The position numbers were made by a program, and so were the translations under genes. A DNA stretch of 64,000 nt from positions 499,353-563,352 of the forward strand of contig NZ_KE383942.1 in the NCBI RefSeq assembly GCF_000422885.1. The letters are read 5' to 3'. Each line of letters begins with the position of its first letter. The first letter of the stretch is position 1. Origin of the DNA: Ottowia thiooxydans DSM 14619 (GTDB lineage Bacteria > Pseudomonadota > Gammaproteobacteria > Burkholderiales > Burkholderiaceae_C). The notes beneath the pieces were generated by a model that did not search any database, was not told the origin of the DNA, and saw nothing but the letters and a program-made list of their open reading frames with translations. Positions 1 through 8,426 of the stretch are shown here, in pieces.

Positions 1-814
1 CGATCCAGGGAGACAAGTTGGTAAAGAAGCTCTTGCCCAGGAATGGGCCCAGAATTTGCTCCCACCATTGAATGTCCTTGGCCGACCAGTCGTTGAACAG
101 CGCCAGGCCGAAGATGTGGCTATCGGCGTCACTGATGCGAATAGGTTCTCCAAGCTGATTGCCATGGCGGACAAACGCCCCCATTTCCAGCTCGAAATCC
201 AGCGCACGCGATGGTGCATAGATCACCTGCCCGTTGGCATCACGGAACTGCCCCCATGGACGCGTGGGGTTCTGGCCACTCGGACGAATCGAAGACACGC
301 GACCGTTGTAGGCAACGGGCAACGAAAAGAACGCTGGAGGCACGCCATCGTGTGAACCTCTAAGGCGTAAATTGCGCTCGGTGTGATGCTTCGAGCAAAG
401 AAAATCTGTGTAGCCACCGATTTTTGCAGGCAGCTGAAAGTGCACGGCATCCATGGCAACCAGGCAATTCCGGACCTGCTGCTCTACTGCGCTGTCTGTA
501 GAAAGCAAAGCTGAAACAGATTTGCGCAGGGCAAAAGACGCCGAAGGTGGCGACGCCATGAGCGCATTGAGCGTGGTTTGTGCCGCGGCTCGGCAAGCGT
601 CGAGTGCTTCTCCGTGCAGCAAGCCAGACAAAGCCAGCGCCTTGAGATCGAGCACTTGGTCGCCAATTCCGATGCCACCACGTGCGTCTTGCCCGTCCAC
701 CTCAAACACACACAGAGGCAGGTTTTGTATCGGGAAGTCGCCATCTTCGATATTGGCGGAGGCCAGCCAGCTTCTGCGGGCAGGATCGTGCGTTTCGTCG
801 ATCAGATTGTTCAA
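1..814 (-). CDS. fahA: Fumarylacetoacetase, 3' part cut off by window edge
   Basis: The minus strand reads openly from a TTG at 814-812 to the window edge, giving about 271 residues. The reading shows DFPIQNLPLCVF near the N-terminus, then GGYTDFLCSKHH, the SSIRPSGQ loop, DFELEMG (the two metal-binding glutamates) and FNDWSAKDIQ (metal aspartate). These are the hallmarks of fumarylacetoacetase, which splits fumarylacetoacetate into fumarate and acetoacetate at the end of tyrosine and homogentisate breakdown. The TTG overlaps the TGA of the upstream hydrolase, so the two are probably translationally coupled. No in-frame ATG lies near the conserved N-terminus, which supports the TTG. The C-terminal third lies outside the window. 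Identity is nearly certain; only the start codon is inferred. Confidence 0.9.
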   Translation of the reverse strand, partial: MNNLIDETHDPARRSWLASANIEDGDFPIQNLPLCVFEVDGQDARGGIGIGDQVLDLKALALSGLLHGEALDACRAAAQTTLNALMASPPSASFALRKSVSALLSTDSAVEQQVRNCLVAMDAVHFQLPAKIGGYTDFLCSKHHTERNLRLRGSHDGVPPAFFSLPVAYNGRVSSIRPSGQNPTRPWGQFRDANGQVIYAPSRALDFELEMGAFVRHGNQLGEPIRISDADSHIFGLALFNDWSAKDIQWWEQILGPFLGKSFFTNLSPWI

Positions 815-1695
815 AGTTTGTCCCTCATCTCAGTTTCTACTGCGGCGCGCACTTTCACTGTGATTGCACCAATACCGTCGAAAGAGCAGTCGATCTGATC
901 ACCTGGTACGACCGGGCCCACGCCTTCCGGAGTTCCGGTGAATAGCAAGTCACCGGGATGCAGCGTGTAGAAGCTCGAAGCGAACGCTATCAATCCGGGT
1001 ACGTCGATGATCAAATCGCAGGTATTGGCCTGTTGGCGCGGTTCGCCGTTCACGGTCAGGCGGAAAGCGATATTGGAAGGGTCCGGAACTTCGTCCGCGG
1101 TGACAAGCCATGGCCCCATGACGGCATAGCTGTCAATGGATTTTCGAAGGCTGCGCTCTTCGGGGCCGCGAGTGGTCATGTCCAGTCCCACGGCATACCC
1201 TGCCACGTACTCCAGCGCCCGGGAGCGAGGAATATCGCGCCCCGCCTTGCCGATGACGACCACCAGTTCCGCCTCATGGTCGTTGCGGCGGTTTGGATGC
1301 TTAAGTTCCACTCCTGCGCTCGGTCCTACCAGCGCGCTATTGGCCTTCAGGAACAGACCTACTTCTTGAATAGCCGCCACGCGATTGTTGTGATGAATCT
1401 CTGCTTGCTCGCGTGCTTCGTTCAAGTGGTTGATGTAGTTGACAGGCGCCGCAACGATCTTGCCGGGGTTTGCAATGGGGCTGAGCAGGGTGATCTGAGA
1501 CAGCGGCAAGGCCTGGGCGGTGGGGGCCAGCAGGGCGATCTGGTGCATGACCTCAGGCAGATGAGCGACCAGCGGGTCGAACTGCGGTAGCGGGTAGCGG
1601 TAAGAGGGCAGCACATTCAGCGCAGCGGTTACATCGCGTACTTGTTCGCCTTCTACGAGGCCTAAGCGGTTGTCATTGAAGCGGCAGATTCTCAC
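811..1695 (-). CDS. FAH-family hydrolase/isomerase
   Basis: This 294-residue protein of the fumarylacetoacetate hydrolase superfamily has a short N-terminal domain and a C-terminal FAH fold. It shows the family metal site: NDHEAELVVVIG near residue 140, a downstream aspartate in YAVGLDMTTR, and the closing LLFTGTPEGVGPV loop. Relatives act on 2-oxo-diacids or acylpyruvates, for example HpcE-type decarboxylase/isomerases and fumarylpyruvate hydrolases. The substrate cannot be fixed from sequence. The start is GTG (1695-1693), preceded by an AAGGAAG ribosome site about seven bases away. It is the promoter-proximal gene of an operon with fahA (stop/start overlap) and is divergent from a LysR regulator, so a role in aromatic ring-cleavage product hydrolysis is likely. 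Confidence 0.85.
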   Translation of the reverse strand: MRICRFNDNRLGLVEGEQVRDVTAALNVLPSYRYPLPQFDPLVAHLPEVMHQIALLAPTAQALPLSQITLLSPIANPGKIVAAPVNYINHLNEAREQAEIHHNNRVAAIQEVGLFLKANSALVGPSAGVELKHPNRRNDHEAELVVVIGKAGRDIPRSRALEYVAGYAVGLDMTTRGPEERSLRKSIDSYAVMGPWLVTADEVPDPSNIAFRLTVNGEPRQQANTCDLIIDVPGLIAFASSFYTLHPGDLLFTGTPEGVGPVVPGDQIDCSFDGIGAITVKVRAAVETEMRDKL

Positions 1696-1970
1696 GAGAA
1701 AACTTCCTTGGTTTCCTGAATATTTCTTGCTATCGCACTTTCCAGTCGCGTGTTCGCCTGTCGTGGTGAAACCAACGGTGGTGAGTGCTAGTAGGGTCGC
1801 CGTCCGTCTTGAGGATGCGGCGGCGCGGCTCGGGCGAGGATAAAAGCGGGAGAGGGGGTGGGGTAGGTGGCAGAGGCGGTGAACGCCTGCGGCATGAGCG
1901 ATAGTCTCCTCGGATATTTTTCTGTTCAGGCAATCATCGGCGCAACCGGCTACAACAGCAAAATACTTTT

Positions 1971-1990
1971 ATGCGAAGCTACCATCGCAA
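1971..1990. promoter_or_regulatory. Candidate LysR operator
   Basis: The 301-bp gap between the divergent FAH hydrolase and the LysR gene holds a perfect inverted repeat, TGCGA-N8-TCGCA (1972-1976 and 1985-1989), which contains a T-N11-A core. Just before it is a second, imperfect inverted repeat (GCAAAA-TAC-TTTTATGC, 1958-1974). The placement suits LysR autoregulation and activation of the divergent operon. The rest of the gap (about 1730-1930) is C/T- and G-rich with no credible gene. Inferred from sequence symmetry only. Confidence 0.4.
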
Positions 1991-2029
1991 TCCGGCATGG
2001 CAGACCGTGAACAGGATACGATCCAAGCC

Positions 2030-2965
2030 ATGCACCCCGCTCGCCTTGATCCAGTTTCCTTGCGCCTGTTTGTCGCCGTCATGGAGCACGGCTCCATTGC
2101 CGCTGCCGCCGAGCGTGAGCACATTGCGGCGTCCGCTCTGAGCCGCCGTCTGGCTGAGCTGGAAACCGCCTTGAATGTGGAGCTTTTCGGGCGCAGTAAT
2201 CGAGGAGTAGAGCCGACCGCAGCCGCTTACGCACTGCAACATCGTGCGCGTGGCCTTCTGAATGAAATGGACGACATCGCCCTGCAGATGCGGGATTACG
2301 CCTCAGGCACGCGAGGGCAGGTGCGGGTGGCTGCCAACAATTCGGCCATTACGCAGTTCCTGCCGGCTGAGCTGCAAGGATTTTTAGCCCGGTATCCGCA
2401 GGTGGATGTGCGGCTGCAAGAGCACATCAGCACCTCGGTTGCGCGTTCAGTAGCCGAAAACGCCGCAGACGTGGGGATCCTCAACGACGGACACTACGGC
2501 GAGCGCGTGGTCTTGCTCCCCTATCACGAAGATGAACTGGTGGTGGTGGTACCGGCCAAGCATCCGCTCAGCAAGCGTAAATCCTTGAGGTTCGCGGATG
2601 TGCTCTCGGATGATTTCATTGGTTTGCATCCGGGTAGCGTTGTGAACAACCTGCTGATGCGCGAGGCGACACAAATTGGTCGGCCGCTCAAGCTGCGCAT
2701 GCAAGTCACCAGCTACGACGCCCAATGTTTGATGATTTCCGCTGGTTTGGGCGTGGGAGTACTGCCGCGCGGAAGCGCCCGGCTTTACAGGGGTGCGATC
2801 ACGCTAAGCGTGATCAAACTTGCTGAGCCCTGGGCCATGCGTCAATTGGCGCTTTGCGTGCAGGCCGGCAAGACGCTCACCGGTGCGGCGCAACTGCTGG
2901 TGGAGCACCTGCGCGCGTCCGCACAATTCCAGCAGGAAATGACCTCGAAAATCCGGAGCGAATAG
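2030..2965 (+). CDS. LysR-family transcriptional regulator
   Basis: This LysR-type regulator is about 311 residues from this start. The N-terminal winged helix-turn-helix (SLRLFVAVMEHGSIAAAAERE then ASALSRRLAELE) is followed by a substrate-binding-like effector domain. An in-frame ATG at 1997 would add 11 residues but would place the start almost on top of the TGCGA-N8-TCGCA repeat, and family N-termini usually begin a few residues before the first helix. I therefore favour 2030, though neither start has a strong ribosome site. It is divergent from the FAH hydrolase/fahA operon, which is its probable target; the effector may be an intermediate of that pathway. Confidence 0.88.
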   Translation: MHPARLDPVSLRLFVAVMEHGSIAAAAEREHIAASALSRRLAELETALNVELFGRSNRGVEPTAAAYALQHRARGLLNEMDDIALQMRDYASGTRGQVRVAANNSAITQFLPAELQGFLARYPQVDVRLQEHISTSVARSVAENAADVGILNDGHYGERVVLLPYHEDELVVVVPAKHPLSKRKSLRFADVLSDDFIGLHPGSVVNNLLMREATQIGRPLKLRMQVTSYDAQCLMISAGLGVGVLPRGSARLYRGAITLSVIKLAEPWAMRQLALCVQAGKTLTGAAQLLVEHLRASAQFQQEMTSKIRSE

Positions 2966-3018
2966 CCAGCTGCTGCAAGAGCTCCCAAGAGCGAGCCACG
3001 CGGCGATTAGCGCGATGC

Positions 3019-3615
3019 TTAAACCAAGCCCAACGCTCCTAAAAGCGCTCCGGCACCGATCAACCAAAGCAGGTGCAAACGGGTGCGCCAGACGATGATG
3101 GTGACTGCTGCGGTCAGCAGCCAAAGTGGCCAGTCTCGGGCCGGCTGATTGTTCGCGGAGCTCAGCACCCAGCCGGTAGTGATCAGTAGCGCGATCACAA
3201 TGGGCGCCATGCCTGTCTTGAAGGCACGCACCGCGCGCAGCTCGCGGTTCTTATGCGCCCAGCGCGTAGCGGCGTAAGTCAAAAAACCAGACGGCAGCAA
3301 GATCCCAGACATGGCGACCATCATTCCCAGCAGTGCCAGGCCGTAAGAGTACCAGCCGTTGCCGGCTCCGCCGCTGGCGTTCATGCCCACGTTCCAGCCC
3401 ATTAATCCCACGAAAAGCACGTTCGGCCCAGGTGCGGCTTGGGCGATGGCAATCGAGGAGGTGAACTGATCCTCTGTCAGCCAGTGGCGCGTATCCACCA
3501 GGTAGCGATGCATGTCAGGCGCAGTGGTGATGGCGCCGCCCACGGCCATTAGAGAAAGTGATAAAAAGTGCACAAACAGTGCCCACCAATCTGCGGCGGT
3601 GAAGTCGATGGTCAT
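3019..3615 (-). CDS. Chromate transporter, second half (short-chain CHR)
   Basis: This 198-residue membrane protein is one half of a two-gene chromate transporter of the CHR family. It carries the diagnostic AVGGAITTAPDMHRYLV segment and an AAPGPNVLFVGLMGWNVG motif followed by hydrophobic helices. In long ChrA proteins the two homologous halves are fused; here they are separate genes with a 4-bp ATGA overlap, the organisation known for short-chain CHR pairs. CHR proteins export chromate, or in some cases sulfate-like anions. Whether this pair gives chromate resistance cannot be read from the sequence. No chrB-type regulator adjoins. Confidence 0.85.
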   Translation of the reverse strand: MTIDFTAADWWALFVHFLSLSLMAVGGAITTAPDMHRYLVDTRHWLTEDQFTSSIAIAQAAPGPNVLFVGLMGWNVGMNASGGAGNGWYSYGLALLGMMVAMSGILLPSGFLTYAATRWAHKNRELRAVRAFKTGMAPIVIALLITTGWVLSSANNQPARDWPLWLLTAAVTIIVWRTRLHLLWLIGAGALLGALGLV

Positions 3616-4289
3616 AGTTTCGGGGCATGGCCGGAATCGGCATCAGTGAGCGCGGCGGAGGTGGTCTCCACTGAAGGTGAGGGCGGTGATCCAGGCAGTC
3701 TGCCCAATCGATACCAAGCCCAGAGGCAACTGGCCCCACCTATGGTGAATAGAACCCAGCCCATAGGCCATCGCATGAGGGCTGAAGCGATGAACGTCAG
3801 GACCACCACCGCGATGCACACCGGGATGCCCATAGGGCTTTTGCTCAGCGCGCTGGCCAGCTTGATGCCCGTCGCAATGATCAGCCCAGCTGCTACGGCG
3901 CCCATGCCGCGAAGGGCCCGTTGAGCCATTTCGTTATCGGCCACGGTGGCAAATAACACCGCCAGGGTTAACACCACGAAGGTAGGAAACAGCAGCAAGC
4001 CGACGAGCGCCACTAGCGCGCCTGAGAGGCCGAAGTGCCGATCGCCCACCATCATTCCCATGTTGATCACGTTCGGCCCAGGCATGACCTGGGCTACCGC
4101 CCAATCTTCGAGAAACTGTTCACGCGTCAGCCAGCGCTTCTTTTCAACCAGTTCACGCTGAACGACCGCCAGAACACCTCCGAACCCTTGTAGTGCGAGC
4201 CAGGTGAATGACCAGAAGAGGTCAGTGCGGGAGCTCGGGGAATTGAGCGCTTCTGGCGTCTCGGCGGTATTCGAAGCGATGGGCGGCAT
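3612..4289 (-). CDS. Chromate transporter, first half (short-chain CHR)
   Basis: This 225-residue partner of the downstream half has the N-terminal CHR signature: FTWLALQGFGGVLAVVQRELVEKKRWL, then the VMPGPNVINMGMMVGDRHFG motif and several hydrophobic helices. Its TGA overlaps the ATG of the next gene, so the two subunits are probably made together in equal amounts and form an antiparallel dimer, as shown for other short-chain CHR pairs. The 244-bp stretch between this gene and the upstream dehydratase gene holds no gene I can support. The N-terminal 15 residues are polar and poorly conserved, so the start is not certain. Confidence 0.85.
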   Translation of the reverse strand: MPPIASNTAETPEALNSPSSRTDLFWSFTWLALQGFGGVLAVVQRELVEKKRWLTREQFLEDWAVAQVMPGPNVINMGMMVGDRHFGLSGALVALVGLLLFPTFVVLTLAVLFATVADNEMAQRALRGMGAVAAGLIIATGIKLASALSKSPMGIPVCIAVVVLTFIASALMRWPMGWVLFTIGGASCLWAWYRLGRLPGSPPSPSVETTSAALTDADSGHAPKL

Positions 4290-4533
4290 GCGGCATTATC
4301 CGTCGGGCAATGGGGCCTTGACGACGCGAAGATGCAGAAGGACCAAGTGGTGGTCTGACCGATGTGGCTTTTGAGGAACGAACGGGATGAATTCCGAGAT
4401 CGCTTGTCTGTGTGGACAGAGTGGATGGATATTCGAATATGCAAACCAACGGCCAAATGATCGACCTGTCCCGCCTCACAGGCAAAGGCGCCTGCCCGCT
4501 TCAGGATAGAGCGCCCATGCCATCCTGGCTGGA

Positions 4534-5667
4534 CTAGAAGTCTTGAACAGAACCGTCTGCTGCGATCGGCACTGCGGGCACCATTGGGTTGGCTTTGAGT
4601 TTTGCCAACTCAGCATCATTGAAGTCAATGCCTATCCCGGGTGATTCTGGAACGATGAGATGGCCGTTCTTCAAGGTAAGGGGTTGCACCACCAACTCCC
4701 GTTTGGGCGATTCCGATTCACCTGTGTATTCCTGAAGGGCAAAGTTCGGTATGCAGGCATCAAGCTGAACACAAGCCGCTGTGGAAACGGGGGAAAGCGG
4801 GTTGTGTGGAATCACCTTGACATGATGAGCCTCGGCAAGCGCGGCAGCCTTCTTCGCACCTGAGAGGCCCAATGTCAAGCAAACGTCCGGACGAATGTAG
4901 TCGCAGCCATTTGCAGCCAGCAGGGCCTGAAATTGGTAGATTGTGGAAAACCTCTCGCCGGTGGCTATGGGAATCCCGCAGCGCGCACGGACATCGCCCA
5001 TCATCGCGGGGCTGTCCGGCAGCATGGGATCTTCGTAGAAGTACGGATGAAAGCGCTGGAGGCGTTGAGCCAGGGCAATGGATTCCGCCGGATTCATCTG
5101 GCGATGTAGCTCGATGCACAGATCTACCTCTCCTCGCAGCACTTCATGCAGGGCGCCTACGCGCCGCTCCGCTTCTGTTACCCATTCCTCGAAAGACTTC
5201 CTGAGATGAAAGTCAGGCGCGAATGGAGAGAAGCGAATCGCGGTGAAACCCTCGTCTTTCTTTTTCAGTGCGTCCGCAACAAGCGCGTCTACCGTGTCTC
5301 CGCGTACGTGGATGTAGCAGCGAACTTTGTGGCGCGTCATCCCACCCATGAGTTCGTACACAGGCACACCCAGCCGCTTGCCTTGGATGTCCCAAAGCGC
5401 AATGTTGATAGCGGAGAGTGCTCCATCCACCAGCGAACTCATGAAGTGCCAGTTACGATGCAGGAGCTGTGTGTGGTGCTCGATTTTGGAAGGGTCCTGT
5501 CCTATCAAATACCTCGCCATGGAATCGATGACGGCAGCCGTGGCAGCGGGCCAGGCATGCACTCCGGCTTCACCAATGCCGACGGTTCCGTCTTCGCAGC
5601 TGACTTTTAATAGACACCAGCGGTCAACCAGAAAGGTTTCCAGCTTCTCGATCTTTGTTTTTTTCAT
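4534..5667 (-). CDS. Mandelate racemase/muconate lactonizing-family dehydratase, DgoD-like
   Basis: This 377-residue enolase-superfamily protein closely follows the architecture of D-galactonate dehydratase. There is an N-terminal capping domain to about residue 110, then a TIM barrel with IELH (E186, H188), YEDP (E212), TGER (E238) and IPHNP (H288). Each is offset by three from E. coli DgoD D183, H185, E209, E235 and H285. The first metal ligand is therefore Glu rather than Asp. It probably dehydrates a sugar acid, but the substrate is open. The gene lies 101 bp downstream of a Bug-type binding protein on the same strand, with a divergent LysR beyond, suggesting an uptake-plus-catabolism unit for an acid sugar or related carboxylate. 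Confidence 0.82.
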   Translation of the reverse strand: MKKTKIEKLETFLVDRWCLLKVSCEDGTVGIGEAGVHAWPAATAAVIDSMARYLIGQDPSKIEHHTQLLHRNWHFMSSLVDGALSAINIALWDIQGKRLGVPVYELMGGMTRHKVRCYIHVRGDTVDALVADALKKKDEGFTAIRFSPFAPDFHLRKSFEEWVTEAERRVGALHEVLRGEVDLCIELHRQMNPAESIALAQRLQRFHPYFYEDPMLPDSPAMMGDVRARCGIPIATGERFSTIYQFQALLAANGCDYIRPDVCLTLGLSGAKKAAALAEAHHVKVIPHNPLSPVSTAACVQLDACIPNFALQEYTGESESPKRELVVQPLTLKNGHLIVPESPGIGIDFNDAELAKLKANPMVPAVPIAADGSVQDF

Positions 5668-5768
5668 GACACGGTTGCGCCGAGGGAAATGGGTATTGCG
5701 GCCAGCTGAGATCTTTTGGGGCTTAGCCGCGCATGTGAATGCACAGGGGAGTAAATGGCTTGTCGCCC

Positions 5769-6743
5769 TTATTCCGGTTCAATCCCAGCGGCCTTGATGA
5801 CGGCTGCCCACCTGGTGATTTCTGAGCGCTGGAAGCTGGCGAATTCAGCAGGAGTCTTGAGCGTCAGGGCGCCCATGCCTGCCGCATTGAGTACTCCAGC
5901 CACCGCTGGCGTCTTACGCGCGGTTTCCCAGTCGCTTGCCAGCTTCTGGATGATGGAGGCCGGTGTCTTTGCTGGCGCGTAGACACCCAGCCACCCCAGC
6001 GACTCGAAACCTTTGAACCCAGATTCATCGAGAGTTGGAATCTGAGGGATGGCCGAAAGCCGAGACTTACTGGTGACTCCGAGCACCCGTAAGCGTCCGC
6101 TCTTGATGTGCGGTTCGACCAGATTCAAACCTGTGAACATGAATTGAACTTGTCCCCCCAGGACGTCCATGAGAGCCTGACCATCCCCCTTGTAGGGTGA
6201 GTGGATGAGTTTCGCACCCTGAGCACGCGCCCAGGCTTCGGCGGTCAGATGAGACGCGGTGCCTTGCCCTCCTGATCCAAACGCGACTGAGCCCGCAGGT
6301 GCTTTCTGGATCAAGGCAGCTAGATCAGTCACAGATTTCACAGGAAGCTCGGAAGGAACCACCAGTACCAGCGGGCCCCCACCGAGCAAACCGATGGGTT
6401 CAAAGTCTCGCGATGGGTCGAAGCTGAGTTTCTTGAAGAGGAATGGGGCCACCACCATGGTGGCGGGTGCGGCGACGAGCAGGGTATAGCCATCGGGGGC
6501 TGCCTTGGCGACGAAGTCCGCAGCCAATGTTCCCGCAGCGCCCGGTTTGTTTTCCACGAAGAGGCTTTGGCCGCCTTCTGAAAGACGCTGCGCGAAAAGA
6601 CGCCCCAGGATATCTCCCGCCCCGCCTGGCGCCACGCCCACGACGACACGTATGGGCTTTTGAGGATAGGGCTGTTGAGCGGATGCCAATACAGGCAAGA
6701 GCAGGGGGGCGCACAGGCCAAGCAGGTATTTTCTACGGTTCAC
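5769..6743 (-). CDS. Bug/TctC-family periplasmic solute-binding protein
   Basis: This 324-residue extracytoplasmic receptor belongs to the tripartite tricarboxylate transporter family. It has a signal peptide (MNRRKYLLGLCAPLLLPVLASAQ), then YPQKPIRVVVGVAPGGAGDILGR, the ligand-loop signature of Bug proteins, and ENKPGAAGTL further on. The start is GTG (6743-6741) with an AAGGAGA ribosome site upstream. No TctA or TctB membrane partner is adjacent, so it may work with the TctAB pair at the far right of the window or with one elsewhere, or act only as a sensor. The downstream dehydratase suggests its ligand may be a sugar acid; that is inference. Confidence 0.9.
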   Translation of the reverse strand: MNRRKYLLGLCAPLLLPVLASAQQPYPQKPIRVVVGVAPGGAGDILGRLFAQRLSEGGQSLFVENKPGAAGTLAADFVAKAAPDGYTLLVAAPATMVVAPFLFKKLSFDPSRDFEPIGLLGGGPLVLVVPSELPVKSVTDLAALIQKAPAGSVAFGSGGQGTASHLTAEAWARAQGAKLIHSPYKGDGQALMDVLGGQVQFMFTGLNLVEPHIKSGRLRVLGVTSKSRLSAIPQIPTLDESGFKGFESLGWLGVYAPAKTPASIIQKLASDWETARKTPAVAGVLNAAGMGALTLKTPAEFASFQRSEITRWAAVIKAAGIEPE

Positions 6744-6787
6744 GTATGTCTCCTTTTTTGCCTATTTTTTATGCGAGACGTTATAGA

Positions 6788-6821
6788 ATTCAAATAGAAA
6801 AAATGTCCTTCATATTTGATT
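6788..6821. promoter_or_regulatory. Inverted repeat in divergent LysR/Bug promoter region
   Basis: The 85-bp, AT-rich spacer between the divergent Bug and LysR genes contains ATTCAAAT (6788-6795) and ATTTGATT (6814-6821), an imperfect inverted repeat with an 18-bp spacer. It is the only clear symmetry there and could be the LysR binding site. The assignment rests on position and symmetry alone. Confidence 0.3.
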
Positions 6822-6828
6822 CTTCTAT

Positions 6829-7773
6829 ATGTCGTTGCCTCCCAGCGTGATTGCTTCGCGCCTGATGGTCAAGGCGCGTATCCGGCATTTGCAAGTGTTG
6901 GTCAAGGTTGCAGAGTACGGGAGCATTCAACGCGCAGCCGCAGCCATCGGTCTGACGCAACCCACCACCACCACTGTGCTTGCAGACCTCGAAACCCTGC
7001 TGGATTGCGAACTCTTCCAGCGCCATGCAAGAGGAGTGAGGCCCACTCAGATCGGCAAGCATCTGATCCCGATCGCTCGACGAGCACTCGATGGTATGCA
7101 GGAGCTTGCCAGTGTGGCTTCCGCTATGGCCGGTGAGGCTAGCTCGGTGGTGCGGGTGGTTGCAATCTCCAGTGCGGTGTCAGGCGTTTTGTCGGATATC
7201 TTGCCAAATTTTAGTGCGGCTCACCCTGACACGCTCGTCCAGATTCAGGAGCTTGATATAGAAAATATCGGTGCGCTCATTGGGACTGGTGAGGTGGATG
7301 TGGCTTTGTGCCGCCAACCCGTAGTGATTCCCACCGGTTGGTCGTTCACCAAGCTGGCAAGCGACCGCTTGATCGTGGCGTGCGGGCCCCAGCACCCGCT
7401 GGCCGGAAGGCGCCAGGTTACTTTGGAGGAGTTATGGCGGGAGACGTGGATGTTGGGGCCGGCGCCGAGTGCTCCCCGTACCGCTTTCGATTCACTGACA
7501 GCCAACGCCGGCGTCACGCCACCTCTTCGCCTGGTGAGCAGCCGATGCGCATCGATTTTTTGGGCGATGCTTCAAGCGCAGGAAATCGTTGCATTGCTGC
7601 CCTACCGGGCTGTGTATCAGATGCTGAATACAGGCCAGCTGTGCGAGATAGATGTTCAGTTACCTCTGGCGTTTGAGCCCATCGGTGTGTTGAAACCAAC
7701 GCAAGATGTCACGGATGCAACGATCAGATTCGTCGATTTTCTTGAGATGGCTGCGCCCCGTCTGAAGGACTAG
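6829..7773 (+). CDS. LysR-family transcriptional regulator
   Basis: This LysR regulator is 314 residues from this start. The helix-turn-helix is formed by LQVLVKVAEYGSIQRAAAAIGLTQPTTTTVLADLE, and LFQRHARGVRPTQIG follows. The N-terminus could instead begin at the in-frame ATG at 6865 (MVKARIRHLQ), which fits family starts better, but neither start shows a clear ribosome site. The C-terminal effector domain resembles the galactonate/GbpR-like branch of LysR proteins (a weak impression). It is divergent from the Bug and dehydratase genes and probably controls them. Confidence 0.87.
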   Translation: MSLPPSVIASRLMVKARIRHLQVLVKVAEYGSIQRAAAAIGLTQPTTTTVLADLETLLDCELFQRHARGVRPTQIGKHLIPIARRALDGMQELASVASAMAGEASSVVRVVAISSAVSGVLSDILPNFSAAHPDTLVQIQELDIENIGALIGTGEVDVALCRQPVVIPTGWSFTKLASDRLIVACGPQHPLAGRRQVTLEELWRETWMLGPAPSAPRTAFDSLTANAGVTPPLRLVSSRCASIFWAMLQAQEIVALLPYRAVYQMLNTGQLCEIDVQLPLAFEPIGVLKPTQDVTDATIRFVDFLEMAAPRLKD

Positions 7774-7790
7774 GGCGTGCGAACACGCCC
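7773..7790 (+). terminator. Stem-loop after LysR gene
   Basis: A perfect 7-bp stem, GGGCGTG / CACGCCC with a CGAA loop, begins inside the TAG stop of the LysR gene. It has no long T-run, so it is either a weak intrinsic terminator or an mRNA 3'-end stabiliser. It separates the LysR unit from the metal-efflux operon. Confidence 0.5.
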
Positions 7791-7904
7791 TGGATTCCAG
7801 TGCATGCGTGGCGCTTAAGAACGCCTTTGATTAGCCCTGATCGTGAATCGGATTCCCAGGTCGATCTTATCGACGCTAGTGCCTTAGCTGCTACACTTTT
7901 CGAT

Positions 7905-8282
7905 ATGCGCCGCTGGCTTGCCATTCTTTTATTTGTACTGCTACCCACTCAGATGAGTTGGGCGGCGGTGGCTGGCTACTGCGTGCATAAGCCAGGTGCT
8001 GTGGTGGTGGATCATGTTGGACATCACGATCATGCAGCGCACAGCCATGACTCAGATTTGTTCGATGTCGCAGCCACGGTGGATTCAGGCCACGATGTAG
8101 ATGGGGCTGATTTTGACCACGATTGCGGGCATTGCCACGGGCAACTGGCGGGCCTGCTGACTGGAGTGCAGCCACTGCAGCTCGATAGAGTGCCGCATAT
8201 GCGTATACGCGGCAGTGATGAGCCCGGGGCTCCCTACACGGCCGCGCAACCCGACCGCCCTAAGTGGGCACGCCTCGCCTGA
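7905..8282 (+). CDS. CzcI-like His-rich periplasmic protein
   Basis: This small exported protein has about 125 residues from the ATG at 7905, just before the signal peptide MRRWLAILLFVLLPTQMSWA. A longer frame reaches back to 7800, but the extra N-terminus is not signal-like. The mature part is His- and Asp-rich (GHHDHAAHSHDSD, FDHDCGHCHG), with two cysteines near the second cluster. Small His-rich proteins of this kind (CzcI family) sit at the head of cobalt-zinc-cadmium efflux operons and are thought to tune induction or bind metal in the periplasm. It opens the RND efflux operon here. Confidence 0.75.
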   Translation: MRRWLAILLFVLLPTQMSWAAVAGYCVHKPGAVVVDHVGHHDHAAHSHDSDLFDVAATVDSGHDVDGADFDHDCGHCHGQLAGLLTGVQPLQLDRVPHMRIRGSDEPGAPYTAAQPDRPKWARLA

Positions 8283-8426
8283 TCGGCGAGGCGGGACTCT
8301 ACGTTTCCTTAAATCCCGTTTGCGTCTGAAGGCATGCCGCCATGCGCGGTCCCTTCGGATTCGGCGCGACCCTTTGGTCGTCGCTCGCCGGTCTCCTGTG
8401 TCTCACCCTCAACACTGGAGTATCGG

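Noticed and set aside
661-725. Apparent frameshift in fahA near LPLCV
   Set aside because: A first reading seemed to meet a stop, but recounting the CACACACA run restored a continuous frame (LPLCVFEVDG).
1730-1933. Open frame on the minus strand in the LysR/FAH spacer
   Set aside because: It is short, low in complexity (Pro/Leu/Arg-rich) and has no ribosome site; it overlaps the promoter region.
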